This document shows positions 21,365-31,572 of a stretch of 32,500 nucleotides of DNA, one piece after another. Within the stretch, counting starts at the first letter, position 1. Each line of letters begins with the position of its first letter. The notes beneath the pieces are model-generated. The model was given only the letters and a program-made list of their open reading frames with translations. It was not told the DNA's origin and ran no database searches. The position numbers and the translations under genes are program-made. This DNA comes from Chromera velia (taxonomy: Eukaryota > Sar > Chromeraceae), in contig JAHBMJ010005824.1 in assembly GCA_018398765.1 (NCBI GenBank), forward strand, positions 1 through 32,500. Reading direction: 5' to 3'.

Positions 21365-22000
21365 ATGGAGTCCATCCCGTCGTCTCTCCAGGCACACGCA
21401 AAAGCACAGGCCGGCGTGTTCTCGTTTTACCCACAGCAGCAGTCAGAGAAGGAGAAGGAGCGCCTGGGGATCAGAAGAGGGCTCGTCAGGACACATTCCT
21501 CCAGTGCGTCTACTGCCTCTGACATCATGTCAGAGAGACGCTTTGGAGGAAGTGAGAGGGGGAGAGAGAGAGACAGAGAGAGTTGGAAGGCTTCTGCGAA
21601 GGAGCCCCTGTTGCGTCCAGATGACTTCACAAAGCCCGTGCAAATCCAGGTACAGCGGGCTGAGTCTCTGGAAGATGGGGAGACGGCACTGCGGAGGGAT
21701 CAGGTGGATGCAGTGAGGCAGATTCAGTCAGACGCGGAGAGTCTGAACAGGCTGCAGAGAGAGGTGGCCTCCCGAGTTGCTGAGCAGGGTCAGGACATCG
21801 ACACGATAGAGTCACAAATGATCGTGGCACAGCAGAAGATGCAGGAGACTGTCGTTCAGTTGGAGATTGGACGAGCGGCTGCTGAGACGCGGAGACGGAG
21901 GAAGGCCCGTGTCTTGTGCATTTTGATGGTGTCCCTTCTTCTCATCACGGGCTTTCTCATGCTTATCAACCGGTTTGCTCCGTCTGGGAGGAACCGGTGA
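21365..22000 (+). CDS. Syntaxin-like Qa-SNARE, tail-anchored, 211 aa
   Basis: SNAREs drive vesicle fusion by forming a four-helix bundle, with a Qa member on the target membrane. The frame holds a heptad-patterned SNARE helix at roughly residues 110-170, including SRVAEQGQDIDTIESQM. This matches the syntaxin core motif, with the zero-layer Gln in the EQG triplet. A basic stretch RRRRKAR and one membrane segment (VLCILMVSLLLITGFLMLI) follow, then a 10-residue polar tail. The first 110 residues are Ser/Arg/Glu-rich and show no obvious Habc three-helix domain. The ATG at 21365 is the first in the frame. The frame is open upstream and an acceptor-like TTTCAG ends at 21315, so an upstream coding exon (through RWERKLDEAVLSLRA) is possible and would lengthen the N-terminus. 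Confidence 0.8.
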   Translation: MESIPSSLQAHAKAQAGVFSFYPQQQSEKEKERLGIRRGLVRTHSSSASTASDIMSERRFGGSERGRERDRESWKASAKEPLLRPDDFTKPVQIQVQRAESLEDGETALRRDQVDAVRQIQSDAESLNRLQREVASRVAEQGQDIDTIESQMIVAQQKMQETVVQLEIGRAAAETRRRRKARVLCILMVSLLLITGFLMLINRFAPSGRNR

Positions 22001-22561
22001 ATGAAAAGAGGGTGGGGGAATGGGGGGAGAACTGCACCGCCTACCTTTTGGTGGGTGTCGAGGTGAATTGATAAGTTGGAATGGACGCATGGGATGGATG
22101 AATGGCTTTCGTACAGGCACACTCACAGAGCTGTCGCTCCTGTGTGTGTGTCCAGATAGGTGGCGGTATCAGAAAGAAGGAAAAAGAAACCTGATGTTGG
22201 CAAGCTGTTTCTGAGGATTTCGAGGGTTGTAACTCAGGTTTTTACTGGGATGTTTAAAAGACGACACCAGGAAGCGATGAGCCGCTGATGAATGGCAGGT
22301 GACTCACTCGCTGTCTTTAATTTGAGTCCCAACGAGTGGCAATGACTCAGCGATCTTGAACTTTGTAGGGCGTGCTACAGCGTAGAGTGCGGCTAGCGTG
22401 CGTAGGAGCTAGTCTAGGAGCTAGTGTAGGTAAGCATAGGAGCTAGCGTAGGAGTGTTGTTGCGGTTCAATGCTACGTTCAATGTGTTTGACGTATAGCC
22501 TTATTTAACCCAGACTTTAACCTATAGGCAATATAATCATCCAATCTTACATAAATGTATA
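22001..22561. other. 3' flank of the SNARE gene with short direct repeats
   Basis: No gene is seen. At about 22390-22462 the word TAGGAGCTAG and variants (GCTAGCGTGCGTAGGAGC, GGAGCTAGTGTAGG) recur four times in 75 bases. The stretch ends at the MITE boundary, and composition changes to AT-rich from about 22480. Confidence 0.5.
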
Positions 22562-22663
22562 CTAGGCGTCGGCTAAAGAAAAAAAAAAAAAAAAGATCCC
22601 CCCAAACCCTTTACTTTTTTTTTTCTTTTTTCTTTTTTAGTTAAACAACTGTTGTTCAAGTGT
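22562..22663 (+). mobile_element. hAT-like MITE, left part (split copy 1)
   Basis: It begins with the inverted end CTAGGCGTCGGCTAAAG, then an A-run, GATCCCCCCAAACCC, a T-run, and ends in TTGTTCAAGTGT. The same order occurs in the reversed intact copy at 24182-24421. The rest of this copy resumes at 24582, so the two pieces are halves of one element. Confidence 0.75.
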
Positions 22664-24581
22664 AGGGATAGCTATCACCATATCGATAAGTGATAAGTGA
22701 TTTAGTAGTGCTGTTGAGCACTATCGCTGTTTTATCTTGTAGAGGTCGCCCCCACAAAGTGGCACAAACGGCAGGGCGGTGTGCTATAGGGTGTGCCCCA
22801 TCGCTGAGCCTCCGACCACACCCTGTGGCCCGCCTGGAATCTCTTCCAGACCGTTTTCTATGTAGGAACAGGAAGGGATACATAGGGAAAAGAGAGATTT
22901 TTTGTGTGGTCTCCTGAAGCTTAGAGAGATAGACAAGAGGTTTGTGGATGCGTGAACTGTGGAAAGACAATTCTTGCACGTGACTGTATTCATGCAGAAT
23001 GTTAGACGGGTTCTGACGGGATCAGAGTTTCAGATCCGTACATACGTGGCGTTGCGATTAGCGTAGCCTCTCACGGTCTCGACCGTCTCAACACTGCAGC
23101 AATGATCGAGAAGAAGGAAGCTTTTGCTTTCTCTGCGCTGGCTTTGGCTCTTACAGGAACTTTCTCTGTCATGCTTGTTTCGGTTCTTCCTTTACATCGA
23201 CTGCTCTTTATATAGACTCTCTGGAAATGGCCCTACTAGTAATGGGCCTGCAAGGCCTTGATTCATCAAACGTGGTCTTTTTTTCTATATTGGCTCTATA
23301 AATATGATAGTCATATTTATTATCGAACTCTAAATGAAACTTCATTACATGGTGACATTACGGTTGCATGTACAACGCTTAAGATATTATTTAAATAGTA
23401 TGAAGGTTCGGACGGAGGAGCGTCAAGTATGAAGTCGCATGAGAGAGAGAGCTAGCAGCGAGAGCAGTAACCAGGACAGAAGGAAGAGACGAAAGACGCA
23501 TAGGCCAGATGCTAGGAACAAACTTTAAGTCAATGCCCCAGTGTGAAGTGGTTTTTCAAAACTCTGTTCTTCATACATGTTGCCCCACACTACGTCAAAG
23601 AAAGCTGTTAGCGTCACTCTTTTGTTTCTTTTCATTTCTGATTGCGTTGGACTTGATTTATGGTTGTTAGTATTTGTATGAATTGATCGTTTCAATACAT
23701 GTCGGTTGCACTGCTTGCTGCTGATTTAATTGTGCATGCCTTGTGATGTTTACATTTCGTTTATGATTGCTTGGTCACTAGCGTAAACAATGAGTAGTTT
23801 AAGACACTAATCTTTGCCAACTAGGCATCATAGCGAAAATAATCTACGTGTGCGCGTTGGTATACGAAAATTTAAATTCAAGCAGCGATCAGTGTATGGA
23901 CGCACGCGATGCCTGATGTCAGCGTTTGAAAATTGACCGGGGATCGAATGCGCATGTGCATGAGAGTGGTTTCTTAATTAAGCTTCTGCATTGTAAGTGA
24001 TGTGTTGGTTTTCTTCCCCTTGTCAGTCAAATGTTGAAGACAAAGAGGCGAAAAGACAAAGACTGCCTGCGTAATGAAGGCAGAATTAGACAAAAAGCCA
24101 TGATGATGATGTTTTAAATCAAGGTCAGGATTTTATACTATAACGAAATAAAGGGTGAGTTAAAGGTCAGACCGTTTTTGACTAGGCGTCGGCTAAAGGG
24201 AAAAAAAAGAAGAAAAAAAATAAGCGATCAGAGGAGATCTTTTTTTTTTCTTCTTTTTAATTTACTTTTTTACCCTCAACAACACCTAACAACAGTTGTG
24301 CAACACATGAACAACACCTATGCAACACTTGAAGAACAGTTATTTGACTGAAAAAGAAAAAAAGAAAAAAAAAGTAAAGGGTTTAGGGGGATCTTTTTTT
24401 TTTTCTTTAGCCGATGCCCAGTTTTTTGATTGTTTGAGTTTAATTTAGAATTAATGCAATATTGTCGGTCTACATAAATTAATGGTAGCATTATACAGAG
24501 TATTGTAAACTTGTAATTATTCAAGTTTCCTAGAGAATTCCCCTCTGGAACTTCACTGTTTACCACTGCGGGCCTCGGGAA
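22664..24581. mobile_element. Unclassified 1.9-kb insertion with 8-bp target duplication
   Basis: The segment is flanked by TCAAGTGT at 22656-22663 and 24582-24589, and removing it with one duplicate restores a continuous MITE matching the intact copy. The ends (AGGGATAGCTATC... and ...GGCCTCGGGAA) show no clear inverted repeat, no poly(A) end and no coding frame of interest. An 8-bp duplication suits hAT, P or Merlin-like transposases, so this may be a non-autonomous relic with decayed ends. Without the second MITE it would be about 1.67 kb. Confidence 0.6.
24182..24421 (-). mobile_element. hAT-like MITE, intact copy 2 in reverse orientation, 240 bp
   Basis: The ends are CTAGGCGTCGGCTAAAG and, reversed, CTGGGCATCGGCTAAAG. 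Flanks are GTTTTTGA (24174-24181) and TTTTTTGA (24422-24429), a 7-of-8 match to a target duplication. Internally the A/T runs surround GATC words near both ends and a core of ACAACACCTAACAACAGTTG-type repeats. There is no coding capacity. The hAT assignment rests on the 8-bp duplication alone. Confidence 0.75.
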
Positions 24582-24753
24582 TCAAGTGTTGCATAGGTGT
24601 TGTTCATGTGTTGCACAACTGTTGTTAGGTGTAACTCTAAGGTGTTGTTGAGGCTTAAGTTAAAAGTGAAAAAGAAAGAAAAAAAAAATTTAAAAGATCT
24701 CCTCTGTATGATCACTTTTTTTTTTCTTTTTTTTTTTTTTTTTAGCCGACGCC
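24582..24753 (+). mobile_element. hAT-like MITE, right part (split copy 1)
   Basis: It resumes with TCAAGTGTTGCATAGGTGTTG, continues through the GATCTCCTCTG block and T-run, and ends in TTAGCCGACGCC. This corresponds to the second half of the family in the same orientation as 22562-22663. The outer right border meets LINE sequence directly and lacks the expected CTAG-type end, so a small deletion or rearrangement has occurred there. Confidence 0.7.
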
Positions 24754-24756
24754 TTT

Positions 24757-27079
24757 TAGGTCTCTGACCATTTGAGTACCTTTTTTGGGAGGGTCCCTCT
24801 GGATGTTGATAGAGTTGTGGTTGGGGACTGCAACACGCATACAGGCTCCCTTTTACCTGAAAATCTTCTCTGGTCCCATACAGATCTCCTCCTTCCCAAA
24901 TGAGTCTGGTAGCAGTGAAGAGCTTTTTGAGGGGGGGGGCAATGGAGATAGTGGTGTTGTGGGGGAGGGGCCCGAAACTAAAGCAGACAGACCGTTGTTC
25001 GAATGGTCTTCTGAATGCACACAAGAAGTCAAGCCCTACGGAAAGAATTTTATTCAGCTCTGCAGCGACTCGAACCTTATCCCCTTGAACAGATTGAAAA
25101 AAAAGGTGGATGGAAAAGAGTTTGACTTCCCTGGTCTCTGCACGCATTACTCCAGACAGTCGCGGGTGTCAAAGCCCACGGTGACCTCCGTTATAGATTA
25201 TATGTTGACTGCCCCCTCTGTTGTTGAGAGGATCGCTGATTGGAAGGTTGAATTTGATGGCATTGCCTTCCCCGACCACGCATCTGTCTCTTTTTCCCTC
25301 TGCCCCCCTCCAATCAAACAGAGCAAGAAGACGCCCTTCCGCCCCAGCAGAACCTCTCTGAATGCCCTTCGCTCTTCTCTTCCAACCGATCTATCCCTGT
25401 ATCAGATGAAGAGCTTGCACCGTTGGCAGCTGCAGTCAAAAGTTTTGCAGAACAGCGCTGGCCGGGTCTATGGGAATATCACAGCCAGATTAAGCCTTTT
25501 GTGGAGCCGCCTATCCCTCCTCTCCCTCCCGAATCCCCCCACCCTTTCTCTTCTGACCCCTCTGACTCGCTTGATCCCCTCTTTTCCCCACAAAGGGGGG
25601 CTAAGGACAGTCGTGCTTGCCTCCTCAGATTTGTCCAGGAGTGGTCTCGACTACTCGTTGGGCCTGTGAAACTGAAGAAGGACGGAGCAGGGTTTGGGTT
25701 GGGGGTTAAACATAGAACGAAAGAGGCTTGATTTGATGAAGAATGCAAGTCCATGCAAAAGGAAGTGAAGGAGGTGGACCACGTTTGGAAGTTGGTGAGA
25801 GATGTGGGTGGGATCGAGAAGGTTAGAATTCGATCGCCTTCAGAGACTACTCCGGGTCCGCCATAGTCTCTTTAAACATAAACAGGCTGCTTGGAAGAAG
25901 AAAGAAGCACAGAGGGTTCAAGAAGAACTCCTCAAGAATCCTCTCTCTCTTTGGAAAAGGAAGAAAAAAGCCGTCTCATCGGCTGGTGGTGCATCACGCC
26001 CATCCTCCCGCACATTCTCAAACAATTGGGTGGGTGTTTTTGAAGATTCAAACGAGGAGCCTCTCCCTTCGGTTCATCCCCTTGCCCCTTCTCCCTTCCA
26101 CCCCTCTGTTCTGCCCTTTTCTTTTCACCAGATCTCTTCCCATCTGAAAAAAATGAACAAGAAGAAAGCTGCCAGCCTTGAAAGCATCCCCCCCGCACAG
26201 CTAGATCTCTGCTTTGCCAAATCTGCCCTCTCGCGCTTTTTATTTTTTGTTTTATTTAACCTGATGCATAATATTCATGCTTGCTGGCCTCCTTTATAGA
26301 ATGTTTTGCGCATTTGCCCAGTTTTGAAAGGCCCTGCTTCCCCTTCTCCAAACGAATGGAGACCAATCCATATTGTGAACCCTTTTACAAAACTTTTCGG
26401 CCTCCTGATGGACTGCTGTGTATGTTCTCAGGTCCGTCTTAACTTCAGACAGCTGGGGTTCCGTGAAGGGGTGGGAACGAGGGAGGTGGTTGGTGCTCTT
26501 CCCTCTGTTGTCTCTTCATGCAAAAAGAAAAGAAAGGCTCTGTTGGCAGGTTTTGTTGACTTTTCAAAGGCATTTGGCACTGTGCTGAGAGCAAAGTTAA
26601 TTCAGAAACTGAGAAATGAGGGCGTGAGTGTGGCAGACATCTGCATGATCTGTGAAATGTAGAGAGAGGTATGGAGCAAGGTTGACGGGGACTCTCTATG
26701 TTTTTGGGAGGGCACTGGAGTGAAGCAAGGGAATGCCCTCTCACCTATTCTTTTTCTTCTGTATATAAATGATCTCCCCCGTATGTGTTCTGCAAGCAAG
26801 AGCGAGGTAGAGCGAGGCAAGGCATGCCAGCAAGGCAGTCGAGCAAGAGTAGGCAGACGTAGAAATGGAAGTAGGCAGTGGAGAGGAGCCAGAGAGCGAG
26901 CCAGAGCCAGTTTTGCTGGATGATTGTGTCCTGGACAGTTTGAGTTATGCTGACGATCTCTGTTTTCTTGCCTATTCCGTCTCAGACCTTCAAAAGAAAT
27001 TCTCTGCTCTCGAGAAGTATTGCAAAGAATGGAGACTTACAGTCAATCTGAAAAAGACAAAGATTCTCCGCCTGTCTGC
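24757..27079 (+). mobile_element. Decayed non-LTR retrotransposon (LINE), endonuclease and RT part
   Basis: The translation in changing frames shows an AP-endonuclease domain: RVVVGDCNTHTG near 24815-24845, VTSVIDYMLTAP near 25185, and FPDHAS near 25270 as the SDH-like motif. Then come a connector (WFDEECKSM near 25733, KKKAASLESIPPAQLD near 26160) and RT blocks EWRPIHIVNP (26360), FVDFSKAFGTV (26550), GVKQGNALSPILFLLYINDL (26719), LSYADDLCFLA (26941) and WRLTVNLKKTKILRL (27031). Frame changes near 24895, 25420, 25700 and 26850 and stops at 25729, 26299 and 26660 show it is dead. The 5' end is cut at the MITE border. The RT is interrupted at 27080 by a DNA element and resumes at 31573. Confidence 0.88.
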
Positions 27080-27949
27080 AGGCTTGTGCCTTCATAAATG
27101 GACTTTTGCCCTCAAGTCGTACCTAGATATATATAATACTAGATACAATTCTTTGATATATATGATACTAGATACAATTCTTTGATAGAAGGGAAAACAC
27201 TTAATTCAAGTCATTTTAGGAGTAAATTTTAATCTAGTTGTAGGTAACACAGCTTGGTATGCCTGGTAAATTCATATATTGAAATCAACTTCTGATTATA
27301 ACTTCTGAACCAACGATAACCAGGTCTTAAATGTTTCTTCCCCAATGATAATATTATATAGATGTTTTATTATTAAAAATCGTATTTAAAAAATCGGAAT
27401 AATCATTCATTTTTTAAAAAAATAATCTCATACACTTAATTTGCTAGTTAACTTGTTGATACTGTTTAGCACTAGCTTATAACTCTGGATCAAACAGTCG
27501 AGTCTGGGTCAACGAACAGCTAGATGAAAAACTAGATGAAAAATTATGAATTTAATTATGAATAAAAAATTATGTAAAATTTAAAGTGCCACAAAAGAAA
27601 ATATTGCAACGGTTTCATCAATCATGCAGTAAATCGGTTATATCAATCAATATGTTGACCTAGATTTAGACTTATCTGTAGATACAAACGACGGTAAAAA
27701 CAAAATGAAGGATCATAAGCTAGATTACAAAGTCACTAAGTGTCTTGACAACCTTAACTTAGAAGCATACAAAGAGACTTATATTAGAGAAGCCCAATTA
27801 ACAGATTGACTTACAACGTTGCTCCTGCATCACTTTAATGTGCTGTTTAAACATGTGAGCATATCGAAAGCATTCCTACGCGCCGTTGTTATCTCGATCT
27901 TACTTAAGGCTGTTCCTCCGATAAACAGCAAAAAAATTAAGGAAGAACG

Positions 27950-28985
27950 AAAAGAGCAATCAAACACGGTTGCATGGTGACGGGAGAGAAACAAAAATCG
28001 GCAAACAGAGCAAAGAAAAAAATCGGGAAAAAATAGAATGACGAAGAGAAAAAGAGCAAGGTACAAGCAAAGAAAGGAGCGAATCAAAGAAAGGGTTGGG
28101 GGGGTTCCACTGGATGGGGAGACAGATGGATGGATGAATAAAAGAATGGAAAGAAAGAAAGATAGATTAACAAGATGAAGAGGAGAAGAGAGGGGCCTTC
28201 TGAGATACACGAAGAGCCTGAGACAGAAAAAGATAGAAACAGAAAAGAGATAAAAGGGGCAAAGCAGGGACCTTCAGCATACGAAGCTGACAAGACAGAG
28301 GAGAGAAAGAAAAAAGACGGAGACGGCCGGAGAGTGAAAAGAGGGAAATGGCTGAAAAGGGGGAAATAGTTTCTTTAAGAGCAAAGAGGGAAACGATCAG
28401 AGAGTGAGAGAAAGGAAAAAGGTAGAGAGTCGGATCAAAAGAAGGATACGAAGGAAGGGTAAAAAAGGGAGTGATCTAGGGAGACAGACAGGCAGGGAGT
28501 AAGGCAGGGAGTAAGGCAGAGAGGGAGGTAGAAAGGCAGTAAGACTGAGCAAGAGAGCAAGGAAGGCTAGCAAGGAAGGAAGGAATAAAAAAAGGAACAA
28601 AAGAAGCCGAAGGAGGGAAAGAAGAAGAAAGGAAGGAAGGGTGGCAGGGAGGAAGGGAAGAAGGTGGAAAAAGGGTGGAAGGGCAGACAGAAGGAAGACC
28701 GGAAGGAAGGACGGAAGGAAGAAAGGAGAAGGGAAGGAAGGAAGGAAGGAATTAAGGCAGGAAGGAAGGAGAAAAGAGCGCAAGGGAGTGAGGAAGGAAG
28801 GGAGGGAGCAAGGGAGGGATGGGACGAGAGAGGAAGGGTGATCCAGAAATGGTGGAAGGGTTGGAGGGCGTGGAAGGCTGGTGGAAGGAAGAGAGAGATG
28901 AAGGTCCGGAGGAAGGTAGGAAGAAAGCAGAAGAAAGGAAGGAAGAAAAGCGAAGGAGACTGTCCAGGAGCCACACGGCAGCAAG
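27950..28985 (+). repeat. Long purine-biased tract (GGAA/AGGA/GAAA)
   Basis: For about 1 kb the plus strand is overwhelmingly A and G, with GGAAGGAA, GGCAGGGA and GAAAGAAA motifs, densest at 28440-28960. Long Ser/Leu/Pro/Phe frames on the minus strand and Lys/Arg/Glu/Gly frames on the plus strand are by-products of this bias and not genes. The tract lies inside the TIR element. Confidence 0.85.
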
Positions 28986-29227
28986 CTCACGGGTGATGAA
29001 ACAGAGACCCTCCCGGCCTGCAGGCAATGAAGCAGTGTACACGATAAACACAGGATTGGCAAAAGTCCATACCAACATACCAATTCACCCGGTCCGTCCT
29101 TCTTCTGCCTCCTCGGCTTACCCGGCCTTTTTACGTCTTGCCGAGGACGTTTCCTGTCAGAAATGATCCAGCTAGGGCGGCCACACTTCTGGTGCTAGAC
29201 AATATTCCTTTGCTGTTCGTGTGGCCA

Positions 29228-29840
29228 AATTATTGTCAGAGATCGGCTAAACTTTAACAATAATTCAGGACGTCATTGTTGACCCGCTACCCCCACCATA
29301 GAAAACTGGCTGCACAACACTTAAACAAGCAGAGAAGAACAGCGAAAACACAGAGGAGCCGGACCTCCCCAAAAATTATTGTCATAGATCGGACGAAGTC
29401 TGACAATAAGTCAAGCGACCAGACAGACCTCAAGTATTATCCCTTGAGTACGGAAACCCAAGGAAACACTGCAAGCGGCGAACGAAGAGCTTCTGGCACC
29501 CCCAGTAGTCCATGTGCAAGGCCCTGCAGCTGTTCCTTCAGTTTCCGCAAACCTCAAGATTATTGCCGAGATCGGACCAATCCTGACAATAATCTCCCAA
29601 CACCAGGGATGAAGTAGCACAGCTGCGGAAACTGAAGGAAACACTTCCAGCGGCGAACGAAGAGCTTCTGGCACCCCCAGTAGTCCATGTGCAAGGCCCT
29701 GTAGCTGTTCCTTCAGTTTCCGCAAACCTCGAGATTATTGCCGAGATCGGACCAATCCTGGCAATAATCTGCCCACCCCAGGGATGGAGTTGCACAGCGT
29801 TACACAGCTGCGGAAACTGAAGGAAACACTTCAAGCGGTA
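29228..29840. repeat. Array of palindromes within 175-185-bp tandem units
   Basis: Four copies of an imperfect palindrome, ATTATTGYC...GACAATAAT around GATCGG, lie at 29228-29265, 29375-29409, 29558-29594 and 29733-29769. The last two sit inside tandem units: GGAAACACT recurs at 29462, 29637 and 29822. Each of these two is further enclosed by TGTTCCTTCAGTTTCCGC and its complement GCGGAAACTGAAGGAAAC, giving nested inverted repeats of about 115-130 bp. No coding potential is evident. Confidence 0.8.
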
Positions 29841-29849
29841 AGAGAAGGG

Positions 29850-31526
29850 TTTTTGAGAACACTACTAGTCGAGTGATAACCACAGTGAAGTCGAGAAAGG
29901 ACCAGCAATGCGCTGTTGGACCGTTCTGGAAGGCAGACAGATGGAGAGCAGGTTGAAAGATGGTTGAAAGAAGGTTTGTGCGTACAAAATTGCGTACAGC
30001 ATGGATGTAATTCAAAATGTAAAAAAAAAAAAAAAAAATGGAGCCGGTTGGGGACGCGCGTAGACATGGGCCGGGATAGCAAGTACGGTACGCCCAGCTC
30101 GCGGGACCGCGGGACCAGTCTCAACTATTTAGCTTTACTTGGAGCTCAAAATCGGCTTTTCACTGAACCACAGTCAGGAGCATCCGCCAAAGAGTCTGCT
30201 TCCTCTTTTCTTGACGTATATACAAGCCACCTCCAACATCAAAAATAGGCTTGTTTGAATGCCCATGAGTTGAGTTTTTCTTGGCTTCTTTGAATCTGTG
30301 TCATCTTTTCAGTTGGTTGCATTTGGGGGGCCCGTTCTTCTGTTCAGCAGTTATGCAGACTGAACCATCCTGAGGTAGCCCAGCTGGCTGTCCCATGCTG
30401 TCCCCCAAACTTCCTGCATGGAGGCTCCTGCATACCGAATTCCCTCTACGTTAACAGGTGTAAAGCCTTTCAAACCAGACATGACGATGCTCTTTGGATG
30501 ACAGAATCAACTGTGGGAGAGTAACACAGTCAGTTGCACAATAGGTTTCAGTCTGGTCTGTATGGAGGTGAATGTCTGTGTCAGGACCTTCCTATCGGTT
30601 GCAAAGCTAGACTTCCAGCTGATCGATTCGGGTAGATTTGGGTCAGCCGGGTCCGTGCAAGTGAGTATCATCTACCTGTCCGTATCTGTTTGACGGAACG
30701 TCGGTGGCAGGAATGCTGGATTGATCAAGACCCTCACGAAGGCTGCTGGAAAAGGAGTAGGGGCGTGATGCAGATTGGATCTTATAAGTCACTGACAGGC
30801 TACAGATGCGGAACCAGTAAGAGCTTTTGGAGCTAAGCTTTCTGGTCTCAAACGGGCAGGGCAGGATGGATCTGAATGGTCAAAAGGCTTCAGGGTGTGT
30901 CAAGTTAGCGGATCTGCCTATGAGTGCTTATGTATGCAGGCATATGGACGGTCGGTCTCACTTTGAGGACCTTAAGTCTGGAGGCCAGATTTATGACTGC
31001 AGCTAGAAGAGTTAGAAACTGGAGAATACCCTAGCTTTACCACAAGGAGCAATCTTCTGAAGTGTTAGAGAGGCAACCAGTCTGACGCTGGATGCAGTTT
31101 TCCCTTTACAGGCTTTATTAGACTGCTAAAAAACCTGATGGGCTATCTATGTTGTTTCTTCTCTTATCTAGCTAGCAGCAAGCATTCTAAGCTGAAAAAG
31201 ATGTTTGTTATATTGTAGAGATACCTAAAAAACTTAAAGTTACATAAAATAAGTGTTTGCTAATTATGTATAGCTGCGCCGTAGCATAACAGTTTGGTTA
31301 TGATAAATTTAAAAAACTTAATTACTATATTATTAATTAAGTTATATTAACCTATCAATGACACTTCATAAATAAAAAAAAACTGGATTTAAAATATTAT
31401 CCATAAAACCCGGAGCACGTACTTTATTTTTTTCTTTTTTGTTTGGCTGATTAATTGGAGAGAGGGGATGATGTATGCAGCATAAATATAGCGTAAAACG
31501 TGATATAACATTTCAGGTCTAGATTT
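29850..31526. other. Unrecognised interior of the TIR element
   Basis: There is no supportable gene in this stretch. A short A-run occurs at about 30020-30037. About 30240-31060 has balanced composition and could be decayed coding sequence, but no frame or motif is convincing. After about 31100 it becomes AT-rich up to the right inverted repeat. Confidence 0.4.
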
Positions 31527-31572
31527 TAGGTCCGACTTGAGGGTAAAAGTCCATTTAAGAAGGCACAAGCCT

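Larger units (their letters stand above)
27080..31572. mobile_element. TIR element of 4493 bp inserted in the LINE
   Basis: The ends are inverted repeats of about 46 bp: AGGCTTGTGCCTTCATAAAT, then GGACTTTTGCCCTCAAGTCG on the left, and the reverse complement with only three or four differences at 31527-31572. CTGC flanks both sides (27076-27079, 31573-31576). Deleting the element plus one CTGC rejoins the LINE frame as RLSASAFGESSG, which fixes the borders. No transposase frame is recognisable. The content is AT-rich to 27830, purine-biased at 27950-28990, the palindrome array at 29228-29840, then unrecognised sequence. The superfamily is unknown; a 4-bp duplication fits few known groups. Confidence 0.75.

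Noticed and set aside
22661-24584. Solo LTR bounded by TG...CA
   Set aside because: The segment can be read as starting with TG and ending with CA, but the flanks then show no 4-6 bp duplication. The 8-bp duplication TCAAGTGT fits the site much better, and no LTR features are seen.
28397-29083. Minus-strand open frame of 228 codons rich in Ser, Leu, Pro and Phe
   Set aside because: It is the complement of the purine tract; all frames there are long because stops are rare in such sequence.
29228-29840. CRISPR-like array
   Set aside because: Only four imperfect palindromes, with uneven spacing of about 145-185 bases and spacers that are themselves repeated, in a eukaryotic transposon. It lacks the short regular repeat-spacer pattern.
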